Assembly (NCBI GenBank): GCA_028752905.1
Contig: JAQNBH010000003.1
Span: 2,871,609-2,935,608 of the forward strand
Length of the DNA stretch: 64,000 bases
Direction of reading: 5' to 3'
Source: Cladorhizidae sp. MBARI D1340-BT2
Taxonomy: Eukaryota > Porifera > Demospongiae > Poecilosclerida > Cladorhizidae
Shown: positions 24,301-39,155 of the stretch, in pieces
Layout of the letters: the number at the start of each line of letters is the position of its first letter
Position numbering within the stretch: the first letter of the stretch is position 1
The notes under the pieces: generated by a model
Told to the model about the DNA's origin: nothing
Database searches by the model: none
What the model saw: the letters and a program-made list of their open reading frames with translations, nothing else
Translations under genes and position numbers: made by a program

Positions 24301-27300
24301 AATTATGATGATCAGCTTACAATAGTGACTGCTTTGATATTAAAACATGTACCCTCAATTATGATGATCAGCTTATAATAGTGACAGCTTTGATATTAAA
24401 ACATGTACCCTCAATTATGATGATCAGCTTATAATAGTGACAGCTTTGATATTAAAACATGTATACCCTCAATTATGATGATCAGCTTATAATAGTGACA
24501 GCTTTGATATTAAAACATGTACCCTCAATTATGATGATCAGCTTATAATAGTGACAGCTTTGATATTAAAACATGTATACCCTCAATTATGATGATCAGC
24601 TTATAATAGTGACAGCTTTGATATTAAAACATGTACCCTCAATTATGATGATCAGCTTATAATAGTGACAGCTTTGATATTAAAACATGTACCCTCAATT
24701 ATGACAATCAGCTTACAATAGGGTGCAGAAATCGTTTTAAGGAGTATCACACTATGTCTAGTATGCTTCAGGAAGTTGTCTAGTATGCTACAGAAAGTGT
24801 CTACAGCACCACTGGCTCCCAACACTGCAGTGTTTCATGCAGCATCACTGGCTCCCAACACTGCAGTGTTTCATGCACCACCACTGGCTCCTCCCAACAC
24901 TGCAGTGTTTCATGCAGCACCACTGGCTCCCAACACTGAAGTGCTTCATTCAGCACCACTGGCTCCCAACACTGCAGTGTTTCATGCAGTGTTTCATGCA
25001 GCATCACTGGCTCCCAACACTGCAGTGTTTCATCACTGGCTCCCAACACTGAAGTGTTTCATGCACCACCACTGGCTCCTCCCAACACTGCAGTGTTTCA
25101 TGCAGCACCACTGGCTCCCAACACTGCAGTGTTTCATGCAGCACCACTGACTCCTCCCAACACTGCAGTGCTTCATACTGGGTTTAAGTTTAGGGAGATG
25201 GAGGAGGAACTTTGATCAAGTCTCAGATATCCAAATAGGCTGTTACTCTGATACGCCAAACACATCACATTATGTTGTAAACATCGCAATTCTCAATTTA
25301 TCCCATACACTGTGACTTCAAAACTCTTGGAGGGGGGGGGGGCATGGACACCCCCCAATAATTAGCATTATGGACCCCCACTGGTAGGGCAAGATAAGCT
25401 CAGTAGAGCTGACCTCTCCTCCACACCAAGAGGGAGTTCAGTAGAGCCGACTCTCCTACACATCAAGAGGGAGTTCAGTAGAGCTGACTCTCCCAAGAGG
25501 GAGCTCTGTGATGCTGACCTACCAAGATGGAAAAGCAAACTACATGTACGTTCTGAACATTTAGCTTCTACTCGAAATCACTCCGGGAATAGGGCACATA
25601 ATTAATCATTGCCACTACAGTACCAGCAGAACAACTTCATTATCTCAGTCCCTCTTCAATGAGGTAAAGGATAAGACGTGAGGCTAGACATCATAGACAC
25701 TGTCATCCTATTGATGATAACTGAACTTTATGAATGGTTTTTCATCTGTGAGCCCCTTCTGTGTATATATGCATGTGTGTGTATTCCTTTTTTCTGCCGT
25801 CAATGGCTGCTCACACAGAGGACCCAGAGGGTGGCACCCAAGGTGAATAGGGATCACTCAACCAGGGGAACGATATGGGACAGGCCACACCCCTTGTCCA
25901 CACTGTGCCCCCAAAGCTTTATCTTTAAGGGTAACTTGACCAGGGAAAGAACATGGGCAAGATTTTGGGGCATAGGCCTTGCCATGCCACACACTCAGTT
26001 TAAAAAATGATGCTGAAATGGAAACATCATTTCGAACCATATCAGAGGGAACAGGGCAATGGGAGGTCAGTGACCAATTTGTCTCCCAGTTGAAAAATTG
26101 AACTAACAGAAAAAGATCTTACCTTTGCTAAGGCTATAGATATGGCTATCAGCATAGAACCAGCTGGACGAGTCTGTAATCTTCAGTCGTCTAATAATGC
26201 AGTCTTTTCTAGCCCAGATATATGCCAGGCCTGGAGTTGGGAAGGACAGGCGTCCAATTCAGACTACTGTTGCTACATCTTCAGTCGTCTAATAATGCAG
26301 ATAGCCCAGATGTATGCCAGGTCTGGAGTTGGGAAGGACAGGCATCCAATTCAGGCTACTGTTGCTAAAGGCATGGGAAGGCTAGCCACAAGCCAAATAC
26401 GTCCCCTTTCAGACAGACACGCTGTCATATCTGCAACAAGACGGGTCAGCTAAGTAAGTGCAGTTTGCAGACACCACAAGAAAAATAGTGAACATCAGGT
26501 CAATAGACACTCAGGGGGATCCATGAAGAAGTGCCAGACTATTTCCACTTCGAAGCCAGGAGAGCACCCACCCACCCCCCTTCCAATAGACAATGTTGAG
26601 GCATATGGGAAAGATTTTCGGTGATGGATGTGACCTGTGGTACCACTGGTATCCAAAAGCCAACAGCCTCAATAAGGGATACCTCAACAAAGCAACTTGA
26701 GATATATACTCGGGTGAGCCCATCGGTGTTATGGGGCAAATGTTAGTCAATGTCCAGTTATGAGCATCGGACTCTTCCTCAATAGTCAGTGAGAGAGACA
26801 GGTCCCAGTTTACTTGGGCATCCGATAATATCTTGGGGGTTTGCACCACTGGCTGGGTTCACTTGTCAGCGGTTCATGGTATCCAGGAAAACATGTTAAA
26901 GAGGTCATAGGTTGTTCTTCCAGCTGGGTTCTCAAGCCAAGATCATTTTGGAAGCTCAAGCGAGTCCTCGCTTCTGTAAAGCCAGGCCAGTTCCACATTC
27001 CCTCAAAGCAACACAAAATTGGACAGGCGGGTCTGAAAGGAAATAATTAGTTTATTGTTCTGAGTAGGAGGCTCTCATCGTTGCTGTTGTTAAGAGGGGG
27101 CTCTCATTGCTGCTGTTGTTAAGAGGGGGCTCTCATTGCTGCTGTTGTTAAGAGGGGGCTCTCATTGCTGCTGTTGTTAAGAGGGGGCTCTCATTGCTGT
27201 TGTGGTTAAGAGAGGACTCTCATTGCTGCTGTTATTAAGAGGGGACTCTCATTGCTGCTGTTATTAAGAGGGGGCTCTCATTGCTGCTGTTGTTAAGAGG

Positions 27301-30300
27301 GGGCTCTCATTGCTACTGTTGTTAAGAGGGGTCTCTCATTGCTGCTGTTATTAAGAGGGGCTCTCATTGCTGCTGTTTTGTTAAGAGGGGGCTCTCATTG
27401 CTGCTGTTATTAAGAGGGGGCTCTCATTGCTGCTGTTGTTAAGAGAGGACTCTCATTGCTGCTGTTATTAAGAGGGGACTCTCATTGCTGCTGTTATTAA
27501 GAGGGGGCTATCATTACTGCTGTTATTAAGAGGGGGCTCTCATTGCTGCTGTTATTAAGAGGGGACTCTCATTGCCGCTGAAATTAATAATTTCTTGATT
27601 CTCGATGCAAGACAACAGATAAGTTGATGACTCATTGCTGCTGTTGTTAAGAGGGGGCTCTCATTTAAGAGGGATGGTAAATCAACTTATCTGTTGTCTT
27701 GCATCGAGAATCAAGAAATTATTAATAACAAGGGTCTGCTCTCTTGTAGCTGCTTGCCCTTTGAACCATCATCGGCTCCAGATCTACACACAAGGGTCTG
27801 CTCCCTTGTAGCTGCTTGCCCTTTGAACCATCATCGGCTCTCCAGATCTACACACAAGGGTCTGCTCTCTTGTAGCTACTTGCCCTATGAACCGTCATTA
27901 GCTCCAGATTTACACACTCGCAAGGGTCTGCTCCATTGTAGCTGCTTGCCCTTTGGATCAGTCCCAGATCTACACCTTAAGGCTCTTTTATCTCGGAACT
28001 GCTTGGTCTTTGCAGTCATTGGCTGCAGGATTCTCCTTGGCCAATGGAAAGGAATTCCAGGAGTAGTGGTTTACCTAAATAGATATTATGTTGGTAAAGG
28101 GTCATCCACAGAAAAACATTCGGCAACACTGGAAGAAGTACTAAAAAGGCTGAGGGAAAATATTCTTCGCTGGAAGAAGGAAGTGTCTGGATACCTCAAT
28201 CAAGTCATTGATGTTAAGAGTATGTATATACAGCCAAGGTGGAAGCTATCAAAAATGCTCCTCCTCCCACAACAGCTACAGAATTAGTGACTAGACAAAC
28301 TTGTAGACGAGATATTTATACCTTACACTACTCCAGGCTCAGCCCAGCAACATGTTCACCTTCGCTTCTAGCTATATAGTGTGGTGCGTATGCATGATGA
28401 TCCTTACCCACTCAAAAAGATTACATATGTCCCCCAGACCCCCCTACTTGGGTCTTGCTTACGCACGCCCATCACGTAAACGCCAAACGTTTTGAGTTCC
28501 CCCCCCCCCAAACTGTAAATCCTGTATGAACCCCTGAGTGTTAATACATGGGTTGTTAAGCTTTTGCTTGGCATTGCCCAGCTTAACAACCAGCTTTTAA
28601 GTTGGTGTAGTTTCCTTGAGGATGATAAAGTAGTATTAGTGGTAGTAGTAGCAGCAGCAGTAGTAGCAGCATTATTTATAATTCATGCTCGACTCGCTCT
28701 ATGATCGTGCATTGTAATGAGTGAAAATGGACTACTTTCACATTATCTACTATGGAGACAGTACCACTTCATGGGGAATCTGTCTCTAGATCACTCCAAT
28801 ACCGTCATTCACAGAGGATGCTGCCTGAACCTCACTTCACAAGAGCACGTTTGTAGAACACATGCACATCCATGCTGCAAGAGATTCACTTGCCTGTTAT
28901 CTAGCTGCCCGGGTCTAGCTACACAGATCATCTAGTTCCCAGACCATCTAGCTACACAGACCATCTAGCAGCCCAGACCATCTAGTTCCCAGACCATCTA
29001 ATTAACAGACCATCTAGTTCCCAGACCATCTAGTTCCCAGACCATCCAGCTGCCCGGACCATCTAATTCCCGGACCATCAAGTTCCCAGACTATCTAATT
29101 CCCAGACCATCTAGCAGCCCAGACCATCTAGTTCCCAGACAATCTAGCAGCCCAGACCATCCAGCTGCCCGAACTAAGTGATAAGAGCGCATCATGTGAT
29201 TGACTGCAGCTGTCAATTACTGCGCACTCAGTACTCGTGAAGTAGTCCGAGTCACAGCAGAGCCAAATCTGGCCTGCTGGATTGGCTGGCTCAGTGACTT
29301 TTCAGCTCTTATAAGTCCCATAAAGATTTACAAGACTCTGTTTGCTTAGCCACGGACATCAGAAGCTACTAGAAGCAATCCTTGCCTAGTATTCAAAAAC
29401 ATATGTATTGGATTGACAAGAAACGAAAAATGGATTTACCAGTGTAGACCACAAACATTTAGGATACAGTTTACCTATGAATGTATTGAATTCCCGATAT
29501 AAAAAAGAAGTAATTATTAGCAGGTTTTCATTAGGTTCATGTAAAATGTTTGTCTTTGGTAAACACTTGTCTCATTATTATATTTTTAATCAAAAAAAAA
29601 TTATAGTCCAGCAGCCACCTACAAGAAGTTACTCAGTATAATAACAACAGCTATTATTTACCAAGATTATTACTCAGGCATTATAAGGGTTTTTTGTTGA
29701 AGGTAACTTCTGAGGAAACAATGATCACTTCTTTGTAAGAAAAAGAAGCAGCTGTTAGTGACTCAGTTTAGTTCTGTCTGTTAATTTTTGTCACCTTTTG
29801 TCACAAGAATAAACTTATGAGGAAACAAACTGTCGAGTTACCCGGTTTTGTAGGTTTTTTGTAGGTTTATCTCTCACCTGTTGTGACAAGACTGAACTGA
29901 AGTTCTGATGAAACTAATTGATCACTAAAACTAATTGATCACTACATGGAACAAATCACGGAACAAATCACTACATGGAACAAAAGTGTGAACAAAAGTG
30001 TGCAGCTGTTTGTTGACCCAGCTATATAGTTAGACTCAACATTGCTGTGAAAGCGTGTTTGTGACAGTAATGACCCTTTACCAATCATTGGGTGTTTGGC
30101 ACAAAAAAAACAGATTATCAATGTACAATCATGTATTGGGCAGTTTGGAGTCTTCTGGTAAACTTATGCCAGATAGACATACTGTGTGCAAGTTATGTGG
30201 GTGGGTGGGAGGGGTGGGAGAAAGGAGATATATAAGTACAGGATCTTGAAGACGAAAATTCATAGTTTTTTTTTGTTGTTGTTGTTGTTGTTTTGGAAGG

Positions 30301-33300
30301 GGGGGGGGGGCTCATTTACTCCTTTCACGAAAGATTCAAAGGCACGCTCGAAGTGTTCGGGGGGGGTCAAAATCAGCAGAAGACAATATTAAGAAGCCGA
30401 GATAATCAATTTTGTTTTTCTGGCTCCCATTATAAAACAGGAGTCAAACCAATATAGGGAGCGCTACCACACTCCCAAATATATAAATCTCTCGGGTCCT
30501 TTCTCTCTCTCTCTTTCTGTGTGTGTATGTGTGTGTTTATGTGTGTGTTCCTTTTCATTGTCAATGGTCACTCATGCATGGGACCAGGGAGGTTGGGTGG
30601 ATAAGTGTAACTCGACCAAGGAGAGAACATAGCCAGGGTTTTGGTCCCGTAGGTCATGGAGAGGGAAGCGTGTTAATTAAGCTGCTGCAAGCGTTAGCTA
30701 TAAAGAGCAGCAAAGAGCCGCTCTTGCAGATAGTGTACATGTGTGCTATAAAAGCAAGTAGTAGTTAAGCAGGTACATCTATACTAGTAATGAATGCTAG
30801 GCATTGAGTGGAGCTAGTGGTTAAGCAGGTAGTAATGAATGCTAGGCAGGAAGTGGAGCTAGTGGTTAAGCAGGTACATCTATACTAGTAATGAATGCTA
30901 GGCATTGAGTGGAGCTAGTGGTTAAGCAGGTAGTAATGAATGCTAGGCAGGAAGTGGAGCTAGTGGTTCAGCAGGTACATCTATAATAGTAATGAATGCT
31001 AGGCATTGAGTGGACCTAGTGGTTAAGCAGTACATCCTACTAGTAATGAATGCTAGGCAGCGAGTGGTGAATGAAGAAAAAAGTTAGAGCATGCTGATGA
31101 ACTGAGTAACTATGTCTGTCAGCCTTTCCTGGCAGCCATGCAGCCCATTCTCACCTGCTGCAATTTTTGGGGGTGTGAGGGCGTATGGGGGAGATGGTTT
31201 TGGATGGATTGCGGGGGTCTTGGTTTATTGTTTGTCCTATTTCTGGCTGGCTTGTTCTGCATCTGGTAAGGCAGTGGTGTCAGCTATTAAACTGTACGGG
31301 TCACACTTGCGTCACATAGCCAGGCAAGTCTAGCTGAATCTCTTGTGCATTCACTACATCGTTTTCTTCATTATAACGACCATTCCAGATTTACGTAAGC
31401 CCACATTATTTAAGGCGGGTGATCCCTTCACATTTTTTACAGGTGAACGTACAGTGCATAGATAGTCATGTGGAAGGGGGAAAAGGGGGGGGGACAATAT
31501 TTATTTTTTGTTTTTTTATGAGCAAAAAATGGTAAAACTAAATTGAGTAATGTATAAAACCTCACATACTGTCCACAGACCTAATAAAGTCTGTCAAACT
31601 TTCCAGAGGAGAGCGTGCTCCACGAGTCATGACATGATATTTTTCAGTTAGGTGAATATTGCACTGGCAGTCATCGCCCACCTCATAACAGTCCGTATGT
31701 ATACACAATTTACGATGAAACCCATGGATGGTCGCTCATGTGTAAAATTGTCTTGTCTTTTGTCCTCGTCTTCTCCATTCATCAAAATGAAGTCGGCCCA
31801 TTCGTGAAATTTGCAATGCAAAACTTCATGCCCCTCTCCTCTCTGTCTTCCATATAATCATTCCAAACTGAGGCCTCAAATTTCACTCCTGCTGTCCGCA
31901 GATCATCACATAGCCATGAGGTGCCCACCATTTCATGCACTGCTGTCGAGGATGCAGATTGATGGACAACCAGGGCTCTTTTTAGAAATACAGACTTGAT
32001 TTTGTCGAGTTCAATTAGATGTCTGGCAGAAAGATATATACAAGGATATCACGTCCATAAGATAATTCACAATCGGGAAAATTTTCATCGAGTAGATATT
32101 AAGTGCAGTTGCTATGCTTACAAGTGATAGCGCTTTCATTATGGCAATCACAGAGAGTGTCTTCTGTTTCTTTTTCTGGATGTAATCAGTGAATGTGAGG
32201 CGAGACTGCATGGTTAGACCAAGATATTCATAGCTTCTGACAAATTCTATAGGGCGATTCCGATATATAACTACATCCTTGCTGGAGAGCCTGCTACCTT
32301 TCCGAAATTTTATGCACTTTGTCTTGTCTATGTTTACTTCCAGGTCACACCAGTCAGAGAGTTTATCCATTGTGGCTTGAATGGTTGTCAGGTTTCCTGA
32401 GTAGAACACAAGATCGTCAGCATAAAAGGAGAGCCCTATATCATCTGACTTGAGGGTATCAGCTAGATCTAAGATGAAGGCAGTCGGAGAGAATGAATCT
32501 CCTTGTGCAACCCCTCTATGTTGCCTGATGGGATCAGAGAAACAGGTTCCATCATAGATACGAAATTCATTCCATTTAAGTAGACTATGTATCAATCCTA
32601 ATATCCGACCTTTGATGTTGAATTGCTCTCTGAGTTTGTGTATGAGGATTGATCTATTAACATAGTCAAAGGCTTTTCTGAAATCCACGAAGACTTCATA
32701 GAGACACCCTAGTTTCCTGCTGAGCTCCTCCTTCACGCGTCTTAAAAGAAGGTATACTGGTTCTCGTGTGCTTTTGTGCGGTTGGAACCTGTTGCTCTGG
32801 AGGGAGGAGATGGAAAATATGTCTTCTAAGTCGATCATTGATAAGGGAGGTCATGACTTTCATTGGCGAATTGATAAGTGCTATTCCACGGTAAGAATTG
32901 GGTGAGAGGGGATCCCCTTTTCCCTTGTAGAGGGCTTTGAGAGTGCTCTTTCTCCAGGGGGTAGGTACCGTCATAGTAATCAGGCAAAGATTGAGGATGT
33001 CAGTCAAAAGGGGGAGCACCACTGGTAGTGCCTGCTTCAGGTGTTCGTGACATAGGCTATCTGGACCAGGTACCTTCTTGTTGGGCATTCTGACCACCAC
33101 TGTCTCCACCTCCTTCACCAGAAATAGTTGGTTGTACCAGTCATCTTGTTCTTCAAGAACTGTCCACTGTGTAGGTGGAGGTGGAAGGTCAGGTGGTTCA
33201 TGCTCCGGATCATACAGAATTTGAAAGTGATGCAACCATACTTCTGGTTCAACGAGAGAGGGTGCCTCAATTTTCCTTTTGCTAAATAACTTCCATGGAG

Positions 33301-36300
33301 CCTGTTTAGCATCATTAATACGTTCATTCAGTTTGAATTCATCATAATCCTCTCTCTTTTGTTTGATAATAGCCTTGTATTTTTTCTTCAAGGTCCAACA
33401 TTGTTGTCCTCCTGATTTTCTTAGCCACAGAAGTGCCTGCTTTAAGGTGAGGCATTCTACTTCGAACCATGTTTGTGATGATTTCTGGAGGGATTAAAAG
33501 TGGGAATTGCACTAACCATTGCTATAGTAAAGCAGTTCACTGCCCTGTCTAAGTGACCATCTGCAATGCCATAGAAGATATCTGGTATTAGAGGGCGGGA
33601 TCCTAGTATATCAGCATCCAAACAACGTTTGAGATTTTTCTGGTATTTTAATCTTAGAGATAGGTACTTGTAGCACGATTTGTTGGTGTCCCTTTGTCAG
33701 AATTGGCACTATTTCCACAGGGTTTGACAACCGAGGACCAAGATTGTGGAAAATCAGATCTATTGTGCTAGAGCCTTTCTGGGTTATGTATGTCTTGATG
33801 TTGGGGTCATTAGCCAGAGAAAAGCCATATCCTTCAAGGGTTCTATTAAGTGTAGTGCCTCTGTTTCCTTTGTCCATGCGACAGTTAAAATCCCCACATA
33901 TGATCGATGGTTTAGAGGAGTCCACCAGCAGTAGACCACCTACTCCTAGATCAAGGACTAGATCGTCTAGGTTCATCATTGGTGGGTAATAGCAGCATAG
34001 AACATTGAGATATTCATTGGTCACGCAGACATGGTAAGTAGAGTAGCCTTGGAGATATTTGTTCATGTTCGGTCTTGATAGAACTGCTATACCACGTGCT
34101 AGCCGAAAGGCATTTCCCTTTACTGCAGGCGATAGGGACCATTGATAACCTGGGGTAATGACTGGCTCTGCAAGAAAGGTTTCAGTTAGGCACACAATAT
34201 CAGAGATATCCACTTCCGGAGCGTTGCGTATAGTGCTCTTCAGGCCTTCCACATTCCATACTAGAAGTTTCATTTTGAGTGGGGTAGGGGGGGGGTCATG
34301 GGGAAGATGGGAATAGGGGTGGGGGAATTGGATTCCTGGGCCTAACAAAGGATAGTCATGAGGTGGAGATATTCCTTGTAGGTCTTTCTATGACTTGACC
34401 CCTCCTGATCATCCAATCCTTGCTGGGTTCTTCCTTTTTTTTGTTCCGGAGATATTGCCAAAGGTGGTAATCTGCTTCCTCCTGGGCCCGAGTAAGGTGG
34501 GGACTGATGAAGACATTTGACCATTCTATTTTTCCACGGAGTAATTTGGCTTTTATCAGGAATTCCTTGCGTTTGTCCTCTCCGACTGTGATCACCAATG
34601 CATCTGGCTTGCCTTCTCTCTTCTTAAGCCAGAAACTACAGAGATACGCCATTAATGGCAGTACTGTACTAAGTTTTCTATCCAACCTCCTGATTGAGAG
34701 TTCTCTTCACTCGCCAGCTAGTAATACATACTAGTATAGACATTGAGTGGCAAGTGAAGAAAAAGAAAAAAAGCTAGAGCATGTTGATGAACCGACTCCT
34801 CGCTGTCAGCCATGCAGCCCACTCTCACCCGTCTGGCAGCACATCTCATTTATTTTTCGGGTGGTGCGGGCCTGTGGGGAAGGCAGTTTTGGAGGGCTTG
34901 CGGGGATCTATAATTTCTTGGTATATTGTTTGTCCCATTTCATCCTGGCTTGTTCGGCTATCTGGTAAGGGGGTTCATTGGCTATTAACCGCGCAGTCCA
35001 TTCTCACTTACGCACAGCCTGGCTTTCCAAACTGCCGATTCTTTTGATATTGTTTCTCTTCACAATGACGACCATTCCTGATTTACGTAAACACAAGACG
35101 GTGGCCGTTCATATTTTTTTCGGGTGAACGCAGCATAGATAGAATTATTTACATACACTCAATGAACTCAGTTGACATAACATTAAAATCATCTTCTCAA
35201 TAAAATTGTATTCCCTCGACGTTTCGACTAGAATGCTCTAGCACGGTTTCATTTAGGGGAGGCAGGGGGGTCTGATGCCCCACCCCCTTGGAAATTGTAT
35301 CATTATTGATGTTGATAAGTGCTTGACAAAGTGCATGAGCAGTGAGAGTATGCATATGTAATGAGATAAGAGTCTGAATGAGAGTTTACACAGCAATCCG
35401 TCCTTTTCTATTCCACACGTAAACAATTTCTTCCAAATCACTATCAGCGAGTTTTTCGTGAGATTCAATGACAATTTTCATTAAGTTGGACATGCTAAGT
35501 TCAGTTAAGCGGTTACGAAGGTGATTCTTTACTAATTTCATGCCTGAGAAACTTCGTTCCACTGATGCTGTAGAAACAGGAATAGACAAGCTTTATGGTT
35601 GCCAGTTTATGTAGATTGGGGAATAATGCTATAAGCATGTCATTGGTGATTATTGCATCGATGTATCATCTTTTGGCTGCTTAATAAGGAGCTGACGATA
35701 CGTTTTCCACTCTGTGCTGAGGTCAGAAGAGACAATGGCTTCTTTCTCAAATCAGTTCCTTCCAATGATTTAGCTGGTAAATCTCTCCCAAACTGTCCAA
35801 TGAGAGTTTGAATTGAACCGTCTCCATATAAAGGTAGCTCATGAGTTGAGAGGCTGGGCACTTTCTTCGGATCAAAAATACTTAATGCTGATAACACATC
35901 TTTTGAGGAGGATCTAAACCGGTTGGGTATGTTATATTTGATGAGTCTGATAAAAGGCTTGCGCACTCTTTCTTGAGCATATATCTAAATGAGTGACTTT
36001 AATAACTGTTTCTGCTTTTAACTCTTCTCTTGCATCTTGTAGCTATAAAACCCAATTTGCTGAAGGCAGTATAGCATCATCAAGTGAATTAACCCTCTCA
36101 CTGTCAATGGCACCATACGGCGCCACGGCTTTGAAAAATAAAATAAAATATAAGCATTTGTCAATAGGCAATAATTTTTATATCAAAAGATAGCTGAATT
36201 CAAACTCTATTTACACCAAAAAAATTACGGCGGTTGGACGGAGGAAAGTTAATGAAATTATATTTAAAACACGAACGATTTTCAGTCGGACGATATCAAC

Positions 36301-39119
36301 GATGGAGAAGAGACTGTCAATAGCTGAAATTATTTCCCAAGTGACTAGGGCAGCTTGGGACATTTCTGGTGATGAATCAAGTGACAAAGAATGTGAAGGC
36401 ATCCATTCCTACCTCGGAGATAGTCGTGTGCAACGCAAATACTGCAATGTTCACCTTTGCATTATGGAGGATCGGAATTGTTTCCATGCTTTCCACAACT
36501 TGGTTGACTTTTGCCACAGACACTGATTTCACCTCAAACTCCACCCAAAATTTCTTTCGATTACATTATGTCAAACAATTATATCAAATGTTTACTGAAT
36601 GTTGTATTGACAAAGTTCTTGTTTATAAATAAGGACATTTTTGTCGTCGATTTATGAAGACCTTATTATGGGTTGGCATAACTTTTGTATAGTAATGTAT
36701 ATTCCAAGGTTCTTAGAAGCAAAAGAAAGGATATGGATAGAGCTATCTAATGAGCTATATATCGAGTCCATAACATGAACTATGGAGAAGTTATGGCACT
36801 CCTAATCATGACCATTGTTTGCATAATTATATTCATACTATGTGGTCAGTTTGTGGTCACACCTTTTGACCACACCTTCTAAAACAATCATGCTATCACA
36901 TGACCAAATGGTAAATGGTTCAGCTAAATATCTGATTTGATATTAATTTTTTAATGTGGCTGTGTTAAATTTAAAATAATTCTCCACAATGCTGACAGTG
37001 AGAGGGTTAAGAGTAGCATCCACTAGACTAGAAATAGGGGAGAGGTCCAGGTGCTTGGTCTGTAAGGCACAGCTAAGCTTTGGAAGAATGTAGCTGCTGC
37101 TATTGTGGAGTGACTAGAAAGGGCTTTACTTAGTCCAAGAGCTTCTGATTCATGTGATGTTTCATATATACTTTCATGACCAAGAACTATTGAGCTGTAA
37201 CTAGCTTTTACTGCTTTGACACAACGCTCATGTGCAAGCCAGCGTGTCTGACGGTTTCACAATCTTGAGCTCTGGAAGATCTAGTACTTTCTGAATCTCC
37301 TTTAATGACTCTGCAAGTTTTGGAGAGTAATGAAAGAACTTCCGTAACATCATCAGAGTAGTGTAGACATGCTTGATACCTGGTGTAGCATTAGCAGCTT
37401 GCACAGAAGCCAGTTGAAGGACATGACAGCGACAGTGGACAAACAATGCATGAGGTGAGAGCTCTTTCAACCTTCTTTGAACTCCTGTTTTGTCACCAGA
37501 GAAAGTAGCAGCTCCATCAAATCCCATTCCTATAAGCTTTCCCAACTGAATGTTCTTTTCCTTGCAGTACTCCACTAAAGCAGAATAGATACTTTCAGCA
37601 TTAGCTTTCTTCAAGGGTAAAATTTCAATGAAGTGTTCTTCTGGTACACCGCTCTCCACCCAAGTACAACAAATTGTCAGCTCCTCTATGGTAGTAACAT
37701 CGGTGCATTCATCAGCCATGATGCTAAAAAAGGGTGCCTAATTAAGCCACTTGAGTAGAGACTCTTCCACCCATGTTCCAAGAGCATTCACAAACTCTAC
37801 TACAGCCATTTTTTAGGTGTACGTTCCAGCTCTGTCAAGAAAGGTTTGAAGAGTCTTTCCACCACAACTCGCTACCAATTCAACTAGTTTGTCAAAGTTA
37901 GTAGTATGTGGGATGTGCTGATGAGCTAGAAAGTGAGTACATTAGATTAGAGCTTTAATCGCCTTCCTATTTTGTAATCTTTGCTGATGGATCCTTCTCT
38001 TCTAGCTCTATCAGCTTCCACGTCCAATTGACAGGATAGGTGCACTTCACTTTTTTAATGTGATTTCATTTTCTGAGTCGCCTTCTTCCAGTTAGTGAAT
38101 GGTTTGGTAATCCAAGCCCCACCAGTCCTCTGAAGAGATCTTCCACCTTTTTTGTGCATAATTTGCAGAATGCACCCTGTAAAATTTCATCAAACTGTAA
38201 CCAGGGAAAAGTTTCTTCCCACTTTTTGTTGTATCTCCAGATTCCAGATCCCGACTTGGAAGGTGGTTTAGAAGTAGAACTTGAGCAATGCTTCTTAGGA
38301 GGATTGGGCTGTACATCAATCTCAGACTCATTACCATCCTCAGAATCACTAGAGCTAGAAACTACCAAAGACTAGGATGCACTCCAGAAATACAAACAAA
38401 TATCCATCTTTATGTTTTGTTTGTCTCTGTGCTTCAATTCATATACCACTCAATAATATGATGCGTCTAGTATTGTTCCCTTCTATAAATAGATCACATG
38501 GACAGCATTTCTACACACCAGTTTACCTTTCTATAACGTTTGTCTCAAGTATATCCAGGCAGAAGCCACCTCAGCCAACCAAAAACAAAACAAAAAACAG
38601 GCGAGTCACACACACCAGGGTTTCATCATTTAGGGGGAGGGGGAGCCCTGGGATCTCCCCAAAGACCAGTCCCATCCCCCCAGCTTTCCCCTCCCTCCCC
38701 CCCCCCGCCTAAAATGTTTCTTTTCCTTAACAATTCTATATATTAAAGTGCATAATAAAGGTATAGTGCATACAAAGAAGTAAGAAATTCCGTCCCCTTC
38801 ATAACCAAATAAAACTGAGTCTGGCTGTGTAGACTTCCCTTTTGGAACTGACTACTAGTACCCCCAGAATGCCTCAGAATCAATCTCAGAGCATCTATTA
38901 TTATTTTTTAATTCTGGGGGAGCATGTCCCCCAAGTTGTTATGTGCTATACACCCCCTCCCGCACCCTCCACGTCAACACCAAACTTTGGAGTTCCCCCT
39001 CCCCATCCCAAAACTCAAAATCCTGATGAACCTTGCACACACACACACATACACACATTCAAGCATATCCCAACCCCCCAGATGGTGTTTGTGAAACTTT
39101 GTCACATCTTTAACCACCA

Positions 39120-39155
<36 letters not shown>

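Larger units (their letters stand above)
31560..34690 (-). mobile_element. Non-LTR retrotransposon (LINE), 5'-truncated, damaged
   Basis: Minus-strand order: end of an ORF1 (34685-34356), apurinic-type endonuclease (34348-33611), reverse transcriptase (33391-32011), and a C-terminal region with Cys/His residues down to about 31560 (CIHTDCYEVGDDCQC, then EKYHVMTRG). The reading frame is broken at several places. It is flanked by about 400 bp direct repeats, which is unusual for a LINE. Confidence 0.88.
35380..38368 (-). pseudogene. hAT transposase, broken and interrupted by piggyBac insertion
   Basis: N-terminal part 38368-38066: acidic start and a TTF-type finger (KWEETFPWLQFDEILQGAF, CKLCTKK). 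Middle 37719-37228: DECTDVTTIEELTIC, IGMGFDGAATFSGDKTGVQ, HCRCHVLQLASVQAA, VKPSDT. C-terminus 35589-35386: PVSTASVERSFSGMKLVKNH and LRNRLTELSMSNLMKI, the hAT dimerisation domain. It aligns block by block with the transposase at 10000-12260. Stops, frame changes and the inserted element make it non-functional. Confidence 0.85.

Noticed and set aside
39122..39155. Poly-C run as a telomere-like or G-quadruplex element
   Set aside because: A plain homopolymer of uncertain length inside a dead transposon; no repeat structure beyond it.
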